Positions 1 to 7,127 of a stretch of 18,362 bases of DNA are shown here, in pieces. Numbering within the stretch: the stretch's first letter is position 1; the number at the start of each line of letters is the position of its first letter. This DNA comes from an uncultured Chlorobiales bacterium (GTDB lineage: Bacteria > Bacteroidota > Chlorobiia > Chlorobiales > Thermochlorobacteraceae), in contig CALGMC010000179.1 of NCBI GenBank assembly GCA_937959145.1, forward strand, positions 1 to 18,362, in the 5' to 3' direction. A program made the position numbers and the translations under genes. Below the pieces are notes generated by a model. It saw only the letters and a list, made by a program, of their open reading frames with translations. It was not told the DNA's origin and made no database searches.

Positions 1-73
1 TTAGGCGTGAAACCGAAATCGTTTGTCATAGTTCGGAATGTGTTGTTGATTGAAGAAATGGTTTAGGCGTAAC

Positions 74-907
74 TTAATAACTTTCGCTTTCATTTGGAAA
101 GTCTTGCCGTTTGACATCGGCAACGTATTGCTTAACTGCCTCGCTGATAATTTGTTCCAAGTTGGCGTAGCGTCGCACAAAGCGAGGCTTGAAGGCGTTG
201 TTGAGTCCGAGCATATCATTGACGACGAGCACTTGTCCGTCGCACGCATTGCCCGCGCCAATGCCGATGGTTGGAATGCTCACCGAGCGCGTTACTTTTT
301 CTGCCAACGCTTTCGGAATTTTCTCGAGCACAATCGAGAACGCGCCTGATTCTTCGAGCAGTTTAGCGTCATGAAGCAGGGTTTCGGCTTCGTGTTCATC
401 GCGGGCGCGCACTTTGTAGGAGCCAAATTTGTAGATGGATTGCGGCGTTAAGCCTAAATGCCCCATCACAGGAATGCCGACTTCCGTAATGCGTTTAACC
501 GCAGGAGCAATGGCGGCGCCGCCTTCCAATTTAACCGCATGACAGCCTGTTTCTTTCATCAATCGTCCCGCATTTTTGAGCGCGTCTTCGGACGAGAGTT
601 GATACGTCATGAACGGCATATCGGCGACAATCATCGCTCTGCCTGTGGCGGCATGAACGCCTTTGACGACGGCGCGAACGTGGTAAATCATTTCGTCGAG
701 CGTCATCGGGAGCGTCGTTTCGTTGCCTGCGAAAACATTGCTGGCGGAATCGCCGACGAGCACAATATCGACGCCCGCCAAATCGAGCAAGCGTGCGGTG
801 GTGAAATCGTAGGCGGTGAGCATCGAGATTTTCTCGCCTTGCGCTTTCATCTCAATGGCTTGGCTGGTGGTGAAGGCGCGGCGCGAAGTTTCAAGTTGTG
901 TCGACAT
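74..907 (-). CDS. panB: 3-methyl-2-oxobutanoate hydroxymethyltransferase (PanB)
   Basis: Transfers a hydroxymethyl group from 5,10-methylene-tetrahydrofolate to alpha-ketoisovalerate to give ketopantoate, the first committed step of pantothenate and CoA synthesis; cytosolic. The 277 residues are of normal family length and form one (beta/alpha)8 barrel. Visible landmarks are LVGDSASNV with metal-ligand Asp53, MIVADMPFM with Asp96, AVKLEGG with Lys126, GHLGLTPQS at 150-157, the catalytic glutamate in SIVLEKIP (Glu195), and the conserved TIGIGAG-ACDGQVLVVND stretch at 213-231. The frame stays open 48 codons further upstream, but family homology begins just after the ATG at 907, so that start was chosen. 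No clear Shine-Dalgarno is seen. The gene is divergent from the DUF3467 gene, and no panC or panD is nearby. Identification is secure. Confidence 0.96.
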   Translation of the reverse strand: MSTQLETSRRAFTTSQAIEMKAQGEKISMLTAYDFTTARLLDLAGVDIVLVGDSASNVFAGNETTLPMTLDEMIYHVRAVVKGVHAATGRAMIVADMPFMTYQLSSEDALKNAGRLMKETGCHAVKLEGGAAIAPAVKRITEVGIPVMGHLGLTPQSIYKFGSYKVRARDEHEAETLLHDAKLLEESGAFSIVLEKIPKALAEKVTRSVSIPTIGIGAGNACDGQVLVVNDMLGLNNAFKPRFVRRYANLEQIISEAVKQYVADVKRQDFPNESESY

Positions 908-1064
908 TCTTATGATTCTTGATGAAGAAAGTTTCGAGCCTCGTGAAAGGCTTGGTTGAAAAAGGTAAAGATAAACACGGCTTTCATTTTCTCTCGGAAG
1001 TGCGTATACTTGAAACCGAAATCCGTTACAAAACTTATGCTTTTCAGCCAATCCGCAACAACCA

Positions 1065-1388
1065 ATGAACGAGCCACAACAACCGCTTCAAATCAATATC
1101 GAGGTCGACGATAAAACTGCCGAAGGTATCTATTCAAACTTCGCTATTATCAATCACTCGCCCGCCGAATTTATTTTGGATTTTACGACGCTTTTGCCTG
1201 GCATGCAACGCGCCAAAGTTCACTCGCGCATTGTCATGACGCCACAGCATACGAAATCGCTTCTTGCGGCATTGCAGGATAACATCGCAAAATATGAAGC
1301 GGCTTTTGGCGTTATCAAGTTCAACGACGTTCAAGCAACCAACGCGCCGATGGGCTTCCGTGTTGAAGATAAACAGAAACTTTCTTAA
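1065..1388 (+). CDS. DUF3467 family small protein
   Basis: A 107-residue soluble protein of unknown function matching the DUF3467 pattern: an early acidic segment, then IYSNFAIINHSPAEFILDF, LLPGMQRAKVHSRIVMTPQH, and a helix LLAALQDNIAKYEAAFG. Proteins of this family are common in Bacteroidota, Chlorobiota and Cyanobacteria and lack an assigned biochemical role. The conserved NHSPAEFILDF and SRIVMTPQHTK blocks occupy about residues 28-67. There is no signal peptide or membrane segment. It is read divergently from panB and lies 80 nt upstream of the large GH13 gene on the same strand, so it could be co-transcribed with it, though a hairpin sits between them. Family assignment is from memory of the conserved blocks. 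Confidence 0.88.
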   Translation: MNEPQQPLQINIEVDDKTAEGIYSNFAIINHSPAEFILDFTTLLPGMQRAKVHSRIVMTPQHTKSLLAALQDNIAKYEAAFGVIKFNDVQATNAPMGFRVEDKQKLS

Positions 1389-1423
1389 CCATATTTTTTA
1401 ACAACATTTTCTAACAACGAAAG

Positions 1424-1451
1424 GGCTTGCGCGAATAGGGCGTTGCAAGCC
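1424..1451 (+). other. Inverted repeat between the DUF3467 gene and the GH13 gene
   Basis: A perfect 7-bp stem (GGCTTGC at 1424-1430 with GCAAGCC at 1445-1451) encloses a 14-base loop. It is followed by an A-run (1455-1461) and ends 17 bases before the GH13 start codon. No T-run follows on either strand, so it is not a standard intrinsic terminator. It could be a processing or translational control element, or it may be fortuitous. Confidence 0.35.
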
Positions 1452-1468
1452 GTCAAAAAAAGTTCGCT

Positions 1469-4400
1469 ATGCGACATACAGAATATCACTTTCACATCTC
1501 GCGCAAAGGTCGCGCGCAATATCAACTCGAAGACCGCTTCTTCTCCATTCGCGGCACAACCATTTTCCCAAACTTTGCCGCATGCCAAGACTTCTCATCT
1601 AAAATTAACGCCAATCGCAAAGCACGCGGCATAAACGACACCGAACTCGTGCGCACGGCGGAAGTCTTCGCGGCGGCATTGATGCACGAAGTTTATCACT
1701 TTGTGATTTCCGTTTATTTGGAAGATTTAAATGTCGATGCGTTTGCTAAATGTGAAAGATGGATTAAGGGCGAATTTGGCGAAGAGACAACCACGAAATT
1801 TTTACAACGCTTCGTCGACGAATTTCCAACGCTGACCATTTATCGCGGCGATGAGACTGTCGAGCAATTTCTTTCGCGCACCAGCGACGGCACGCCGAAC
1901 ACGCACATCGCCCTCGAAGAACTCACGCTCGTGTGGCTTGAAAATCAAAATCCCGCGCTCAATCAAATTGAAGATTTAATCGATGATGAATCGCTCGTCC
2001 AAACCACACCCTACAATCAAGTTATCACAAGCGTCGATAATTTTTTCGCCACACAGCCGACCTTTGGCACGGAAAACTTGCCGCTTCTACGGCTCTTGCT
2101 TGCGCCGATTAAAGCCTCGCCAAATTCCATTCTTGACCAATTAAAATACGTGCTAGAAAAGTGGGACGCTATCATTTCACGCTCGCCCTCGCTTCGAAAA
2201 CTTCTACTTCAAAGCACCGACTTCGTCAAAGAGGAAGGCAAGTATTTTCAAATGCTTGAAGCGGCGCGCGCTGAAAAAGAAAAAATGCCAGGCGAAGTGC
2301 GTCAGGCACAGTTCTTCGGCGACTACGAGAAAGAAACGCCACCTGTCGCCGATTACAAAAGCGAGATATATGAAGACGCGCCTGAAAACTTCACGCCCGA
2401 CCTCAACTGGATGCCGCGCCTTGTCTTGATGGCAAAAAATACTTACGTCTGGCTCGACCAACTCTCCAAAAAATATCAGCGTCCTATCAAACGCCTTGAT
2501 GAAATTCCCGACGAAGAGCTCGATATCCTCGTCCGACGCGGCTTTACAGGCTTGTGGTTCATCGGAATTTGGGAGCGCAGTTATGCCTCAAAACGCATTA
2601 AGCACTTAAACGGCAACATCGACGCGGTTGCATCAGCCTATTCGCTCGATGATTATGTCATCGCCAAAGACTTGGGCGGATACGACGCTTACGCGAACTT
2701 GAAAGAACGCGCGCGCCGAAAAGGATTGCGTCTCGCCAGCGACATGGTGCCGAACCACATGGGCATTGACTCCTCATGGGTCATCAATCACCCTGAATGG
2801 TTCTTGCAAGTCGACTATCCGCCGTTCCCCAATTACACCTTTAACGGCACTGACCTTTCCACCGACCCACACATCGGCATTTACATCGAAGACGGCTATT
2901 GGCGCAAGACCGATGCCGCCGTCGTATTTGCGCGTTTAGACCGTTGGACGGGCGAAGTGCGATATATCTATCACGGCAACGACGGCACAAACATGCCTTG
3001 GAACGATACCGCGCAACTCAACTTCCTTAAAGCCGAAGTGCGCGAACAAGTCATTCAAACCATTTTAAGCGTGGCGCGCATGTTTCCCATTATTCGCTTC
3101 GATGCCGCAATGGTGCTGGCGAAGCAACACATTCAACGCTTATGGTTTCCTGAGCCGGGCAAGGCGGGCGCAATTCCCTCGCGTGCCGCCTTCGCGATGA
3201 CAAAAGAAGAATTTGATAAAGCCATGCCTATGGAATTTTGGCGCGAAGTCGTCGACCGCATTCAGCAAGAATTGCCCGATACGCTCTTGCTCGCCGAAGC
3301 CTTCTGGATGCTCGAAGGCTACTTCGTGCGCACGCTTGGCATGCACCGCGTCTATAACAGCGCGTTCATGCACATGTTCAAAAAAGAAGAGAACGCCGAG
3401 TATCATAAACTCATCAAAGACACGCTCGAATACGATAGCCGCATTCTCAAACGCTACGTCAATTTCATGAACAACCCCGACGAAGAAACCGCCGTCAAAC
3501 AATTCGGCAAAGGCGATAAATACTTCGGCGTGTGCGTCATGATGTGCACCATGCCCGGCTTGCCTATGTTCGGACACGGACAAATCGAAGGCTTCACCGA
3601 AAAATATGGCATGGAATACCAACGCGCCTACTACGACGAAACGCCCGATGAGTGGCTCGTGGCGCGACACGAAAAAGAAATTTTCCCCTTGCTCAAAAAG
3701 CGTTACCTCTTCGCCGAAGTCGATCACTTCTTGCTCTACGACTTCATCACCCCAAACGGCATCGACAACAATGTCTTCGCGTATAGCAACCGCTATCAAG
3801 ATGAAAAAGCACTTGTGATTTTCCACAACAAGTATGCTCAAACCGCAGGGTGGATTAAATCATCATCGAAATGCCTCGACTTGGAAACCAATGCGTTCGT
3901 TACAAAAACCTTAGCCGAAGGACTTGAACTTTCAAAAGACCCAACCTCATTTGTCATCTTTCGCGATGCAATTTCAGGGTTGGAATATATCCGCTCAACG
4001 CGCGAAGTGTGGGAAAAGGGAATGTATTTCGACCTCCACGCCTACAAGTATCAAGTCTTGTTGGATTTTCAAGAAGTTAAACCGTCGGCACTCTTTCCTT
4101 ACGACGAATTAGCGCGGCAACTTGGAAATACAGGCGTGCCATCGCTTAAAGATGCAGTGCTTGAACGCTCGCTCCGTCCGTTGCACGCCGCCGTGCAAGA
4201 AGCCTTCGCGCCTGAAATGCTGGTCGCGCTTTATGAAAACCAAACGGGCGCAGAAAAACGGCTCAAAGAAAACATAAGCGCGATTCGCGACGCCTTGCTT
4301 GCCGTTCAGCCCGATATTGAACTTCCAAAAAAACTTGTCGACGAAACACTTGAACGATACCGTGCTTATCGCGCTCTGCAATCCGTTAGCAAAAACAAGA

Positions 4401-5527
4401 AATTATCCGCAACCGAAGTGGGGCAATACATCACGAACACGATTTTCCCCGAACAAGCCAACGGCGATTCAGGCTGGCGGATTCTGCTTGGCTGGGCGAT
4501 GCTGAACGCCTTCAATCAAGTTGAAAATCCACACGCAAGCAATTTGATGTCAGATTTCCGACTGGCGAAGTTTGTGGCAAAATCGTTTGAACAACTTGGA
4601 TTGACGGAAGAACGCGCTAAAACCGAAGCCGACCTCATTCGAATCATGCTCGATTTCAGTAAGTCGCCCTCAAATTCACCAACGAAATCGCTCTATGAAC
4701 TCTTAGATGCACGCAAGGCAAATGTGTTTTTAGGCACAAATCAATACGAGGGCGTTGTCTATTTCAACAAAGAGCGATACGACGTGTTGCTTGGCGCGCT
4801 CTTCGCCCTTCTGGCACTTGACGCGGCTCGAAATAAAACCATATCCGAAACGATGCTTGTGCCTGCATTTGCGTTTCTCAAAACTTACACCGACGCGGCG
4901 GCAGAAGTCGGCTACAAATACAACGACTTACTTGCGCGCCTCCAAGCCGAAGTTGAGGCGCAATCCATCACAAAAACTGAAGCGAAAAAAGACCAAGAAA
5001 CAAGTCTTGAAGTGAAGTCTGAAAGTAGCGTAACAGCACAGAAAACAACCTCAGAACAAGAGAGCAAAACTGAGTTAAAGTTCAGCGAGGAAGTAAGAGA
5101 CGGTATTAAACGAGCAGAGCCTTTGCCTGAAAAAGCAAGTGCGAAGAAGAGTGAGACGACGACAGCAAAGACAGCGGAGACGAAGAAAATCGTGAGGAAG
5201 GCGGCGCCAAAGGTTGAACCATCGTTGAAGTTCAGCGAGGTAATCAAACAAGGCATCAAGAAGGCAGAGCCTTTGCCTGAAAAAGCAAGTGCGAAGAAGA
5301 GCGAAACGACGACAGCAAAGAGCGTCAGCACGAAGAGCGTCAGCACGAAAAAAATCGCGACGAAGAAAGAAGTCGCAAAAGAAACCGCTGTGAAAAAAGC
5401 AACGCCGAAAAAAACTGAAGCCAAAAAAGCAACAGCGACAAAGGCAACAGCGACAAAAAAGACAGCCGTGAAAAAAGCGACGCCAAAAAAGGCGGCTCCT
5501 AAAACCAAAAAGGCGAAAAAGAAATAA
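1469..5527 (+). CDS. Large GH13 alpha-amylase-family protein with histone H1-like tail
   Basis: A 1352-residue multidomain glycoside hydrolase family 13 protein, expected to cleave or transfer alpha-glucan; no signal peptide, so probably cytoplasmic. Residues 1-310 form a helical N-terminal region I cannot name. The catalytic barrel begins near NWMPRLVLMAKN (313). It carries region I DMVPNHMG (Asp425), nucleophile Asp545 in IIRFDAAM, general acid Glu610 in LLLAEAFW, and Asp671 in NFMNNPDEE, where the usual NHD is NPD. A beta domain and a helical segment (about 880-1165) follow. The last ~185 residues are low-complexity, Lys/Ala/Thr-rich, with a 50-residue-period repeat, like bacterial histone H1-like proteins. 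The start at 1469 is the first ATG; no Shine-Dalgarno is seen. Exact substrate and subfamily cannot be given. An intrinsic terminator follows. Confidence 0.88.
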   Translation: MRHTEYHFHISRKGRAQYQLEDRFFSIRGTTIFPNFAACQDFSSKINANRKARGINDTELVRTAEVFAAALMHEVYHFVISVYLEDLNVDAFAKCERWIKGEFGEETTTKFLQRFVDEFPTLTIYRGDETVEQFLSRTSDGTPNTHIALEELTLVWLENQNPALNQIEDLIDDESLVQTTPYNQVITSVDNFFATQPTFGTENLPLLRLLLAPIKASPNSILDQLKYVLEKWDAIISRSPSLRKLLLQSTDFVKEEGKYFQMLEAARAEKEKMPGEVRQAQFFGDYEKETPPVADYKSEIYEDAPENFTPDLNWMPRLVLMAKNTYVWLDQLSKKYQRPIKRLDEIPDEELDILVRRGFTGLWFIGIWERSYASKRIKHLNGNIDAVASAYSLDDYVIAKDLGGYDAYANLKERARRKGLRLASDMVPNHMGIDSSWVINHPEWFLQVDYPPFPNYTFNGTDLSTDPHIGIYIEDGYWRKTDAAVVFARLDRWTGEVRYIYHGNDGTNMPWNDTAQLNFLKAEVREQVIQTILSVARMFPIIRFDAAMVLAKQHIQRLWFPEPGKAGAIPSRAAFAMTKEEFDKAMPMEFWREVVDRIQQELPDTLLLAEAFWMLEGYFVRTLGMHRVYNSAFMHMFKKEENAEYHKLIKDTLEYDSRILKRYVNFMNNPDEETAVKQFGKGDKYFGVCVMMCTMPGLPMFGHGQIEGFTEKYGMEYQRAYYDETPDEWLVARHEKEIFPLLKKRYLFAEVDHFLLYDFITPNGIDNNVFAYSNRYQDEKALVIFHNKYAQTAGWIKSSSKCLDLETNAFVTKTLAEGLELSKDPTSFVIFRDAISGLEYIRSTREVWEKGMYFDLHAYKYQVLLDFQEVKPSALFPYDELARQLGNTGVPSLKDAVLERSLRPLHAAVQEAFAPEMLVALYENQTGAEKRLKENISAIRDALLAVQPDIELPKKLVDETLERYRAYRALQSVSKNKKLSATEVGQYITNTIFPEQANGDSGWRILLGWAMLNAFNQVENPHASNLMSDFRLAKFVAKSFEQLGLTEERAKTEADLIRIMLDFSKSPSNSPTKSLYELLDARKANVFLGTNQYEGVVYFNKERYDVLLGALFALLALDAARNKTISETMLVPAFAFLKTYTDAAAEVGYKYNDLLARLQAEVEAQSITKTEAKKDQETSLEVKSESSVTAQKTTSEQESKTELKFSEEVRDGIKRAEPLPEKASAKKSETTTAKTAETKKIVRKAAPKVEPSLKFSEVIKQGIKKAEPLPEKASAKKSETTTAKSVSTKSVSTKKIATKKEVAKETAVKKATPKKTEAKKATATKATATKKTAVKKATPKKAAPKTKKAKKK
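5075..5320 (+). repeat. Tandem coding repeat in the GH13 tail (two copies, 150-base period)
   Basis: Copy 1 (5075-5170) and copy 2 (5225-5320) each encode 32 residues beginning LKFSE and ending SETTTAK, offset by exactly 150 bases. Within them the 57-base stretch starting at 5114 differs from its partner starting at 5264 at only about two positions, whereas the first third of each copy has diverged more. The encoded motif LKFSE-(V)-GIK-AEPLPEKASAKKS recurs with charge conserved. Confidence 0.9.
5321..5524 (+). repeat. Lys/Ala/Thr-rich low-complexity coding region (H1-like)
   Basis: This end of the GH13 gene encodes about 68 residues made almost only of K, A, T, S, V, P and E. It contains short internal repeats: a 15-base unit encoding SVSTK twice at 5321-5350, and a 12-base unit encoding ATATK-like residues near 5431-5460. 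KKAT/PKK motifs resemble the C-terminal tails of bacterial histone H1-like proteins. The skewed composition also produces a long spurious open frame on the opposite strand (4912-5547). Confidence 0.85.
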
Positions 5528-5551
5528 GCGTCTTTTTGAGAGGGCAATCTG

Positions 5552-5580
5552 AAAGGGCGTTCTTCGTGAACGCCTTTTTT
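5552..5580 (+). terminator. Rho-independent terminator after the GH13 gene
   Basis: Stem GGCGTTC (5556-5562) pairs with GAACGCC (5568-5574) around a five-base loop. It is preceded by AAAG and followed by a run of six T (5575-5580), with A-T pairs extending the base. It lies 25 bases after the GH13 stop codon and ahead of radA, so radA probably has its own promoter. Confidence 0.88.
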
Positions 5581-5609
5581 GTTATCGTAATCTCACAACG
5601 AATCGAACC

Positions 5610-6989
5610 ATGGCAAAAACAAAAACGCGCTATGTCTGCTCAAACTGCGGCGCAACCTACATCAAGTATCAAGGCAAGTGCAATGAGTGCCAAAGTTGGG
5701 GAACGCTCGTCGAGGAGGTCGTCAAAGAAGAAAAAGAGGCGAAGAACCGCAGTAGCGGCGTCGGTCGCTTGAACACGTTTGCAGTCCCGCGACGGTTGAA
5801 AGAAATCGATACGCTCAAAGAAGAGCGCGTCTCGACGGGCATTAAAGAATTTGACCATGTGCTGGGCGGCGGCTTAATGGCGGCAAGTGTGGTGCTGATT
5901 GGCGGCGAGCCGGGCATTGGCAAATCAACCTTGATGCTTCAAATCGTCCCGAATCTTTCCGATAAAAAAATTCTCTATGTCTCGGCGGAAGAGTCGATTC
6001 ATCAAATCCGAAATCGCGCTGAGCGCATGGGCATTGAGTCCGACAACTTCTTTCTCCTCTCTGAAACTGAACTCGAAACGATTTTAGAGACGCTTGCGGC
6101 GCAAAAGCCCGACATCGTCATTGTTGATTCAATCCAAACCATCTTTTCCAATCAATTAGAAAGTTCATCGGGAAGCGTTTCGCAAGTGCGCGAATGCACA
6201 TCGCGTCTCATGCAGTTCTCGAAGCGCGAAGGCATTACAACATTCATTATCGGGCATATCACCAAAGAAGGCGTGATTGCAGGACCGAAAGTCTTGGAGC
6301 ACATCGTCGATACGGTCTTGCAGTTCGAAGGCGATTCGCATTATCGCTATCGCGTCTTGCGTGCGTTGAAAAATCGCTTCGGCTCGACGAATGAACTCGG
6401 CGTGTTTGAAATGGGCGAAAAGGGATTGACAGAGGTTTCAAACCCATCGGAGATTTTTTTGTCGGAGCGCAGTTACGGCGTTTCAGGTTCGTGCGTTGCC
6501 GCGACGATTGAAGGCTCGCGCCCGCTCTTGGTGGAAATTCAAGCGTTGGTTTCTAAAACGAATTACTCCGCGCCACAGCGCGTTTCAAGTGGCTTCGACC
6601 AACGCCGACTCGCGCTCTTGCTCGCGGTTTTGGAAAAGCGGCTCGGCTTGCCGATGTGGTCGCACGATGTGTTTCTCAACATCGCGGGCGGATTGCGTTT
6701 AGACGAACCTGCGATTGATTTATCTGTTGCGGTCGCGATTGTCTCAAGCCTGCGCGATATTCCCGCCGATTCAAGCACCTGTGCCGTTGGAGAAATCGGA
6801 CTTTCGGGCGAACTGCGTTCGGTCGCGCACTTGGAGCGGCGAATCGTGGAAGCCAAAAAATTGGGATTCGAGAAAGTCGTTGTGCCAAAGCACAGCAAAG
6901 ATGCTGTTCAATCGCTCGGCAAGAAATACGGCATCGAACTGCACTTCTGCCCTACCCTGAACGCCGCGTTGAACGTGTTTTTGACCTAA
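5610..6989 (+). CDS. radA: DNA repair protein RadA (Sms)
   Basis: RadA is a RecA-like, DnaB-type ATPase/helicase that promotes branch migration of recombination intermediates in the cytoplasm. The 459 residues match the normal length. In order: a four-cysteine zinc finger (Cys10, Cys13, Cys24, Cys27); the ATPase domain with Walker A GGEPGIGKST (98-107, Lys105) and a Walker B-like region PDIVIVDSIQT; the RadA-specific KNRFG motif (254-258); and a C-terminal Lon-protease-like domain containing GGLRLDEPAIDLSVAVAI. All key residues are intact. The ATG at 5610 begins directly before the zinc finger, as in the family. It lies downstream of a terminator and 138 bases before an ABC permease on the same strand. 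Identification is secure. Confidence 0.97.
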   Translation: MAKTKTRYVCSNCGATYIKYQGKCNECQSWGTLVEEVVKEEKEAKNRSSGVGRLNTFAVPRRLKEIDTLKEERVSTGIKEFDHVLGGGLMAASVVLIGGEPGIGKSTLMLQIVPNLSDKKILYVSAEESIHQIRNRAERMGIESDNFFLLSETELETILETLAAQKPDIVIVDSIQTIFSNQLESSSGSVSQVRECTSRLMQFSKREGITTFIIGHITKEGVIAGPKVLEHIVDTVLQFEGDSHYRYRVLRALKNRFGSTNELGVFEMGEKGLTEVSNPSEIFLSERSYGVSGSCVAATIEGSRPLLVEIQALVSKTNYSAPQRVSSGFDQRRLALLLAVLEKRLGLPMWSHDVFLNIAGGLRLDEPAIDLSVAVAIVSSLRDIPADSSTCAVGEIGLSGELRSVAHLERRIVEAKKLGFEKVVVPKHSKDAVQSLGKKYGIELHFCPTLNAALNVFLT

Positions 6990-7127
6990 CAAAAATTAAA
7001 CCTCATACATCGCTCACAAAAGTGCGCAAATCTTCGAACGATTAACAATGTTCATTCCTCAAAGTCTGTTGTATCTTTTTCTCAATCTCGCGTAGACGGC
7101 AGTATTTCCAACCTAAACCAAACAACG

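Noticed and set aside
1..261. Minus-strand open frame ending at the left edge
   Set aside because: It overlaps the panB coding region in another frame, and its product shows no family pattern. The 73 bases left of panB hold no supported gene or terminator.
8..1023. 13-base direct repeat flanking panB (8-20 and 1011-1023), suggesting an insertion
   Set aside because: A 13-base match is expected by chance a few times in a window this size, and there are no inverted ends or transposase.
907..1051. Longer N-terminus for PanB (48 extra codons)
   Set aside because: The extension is not PanB-like and would run through most of the divergent intergenic region. Family homology begins at the ATG at 907.
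3140..3841. Minus-strand open frame of 233 residues inside the GH13 gene
   Set aside because: It lies antisense to the catalytic region, whose motifs are clear. The translated product is His/Phe/Val-rich with no recognisable features.
4912..5547. Long minus-strand open frame (211 residues, rich in Phe, Val, Ala) opposite the GH13 tail
   Set aside because: It mirrors the Lys/Ala/Thr-rich low-complexity codons of the GH13 gene. The composition explains the absence of stops, and there is no domain-like pattern.
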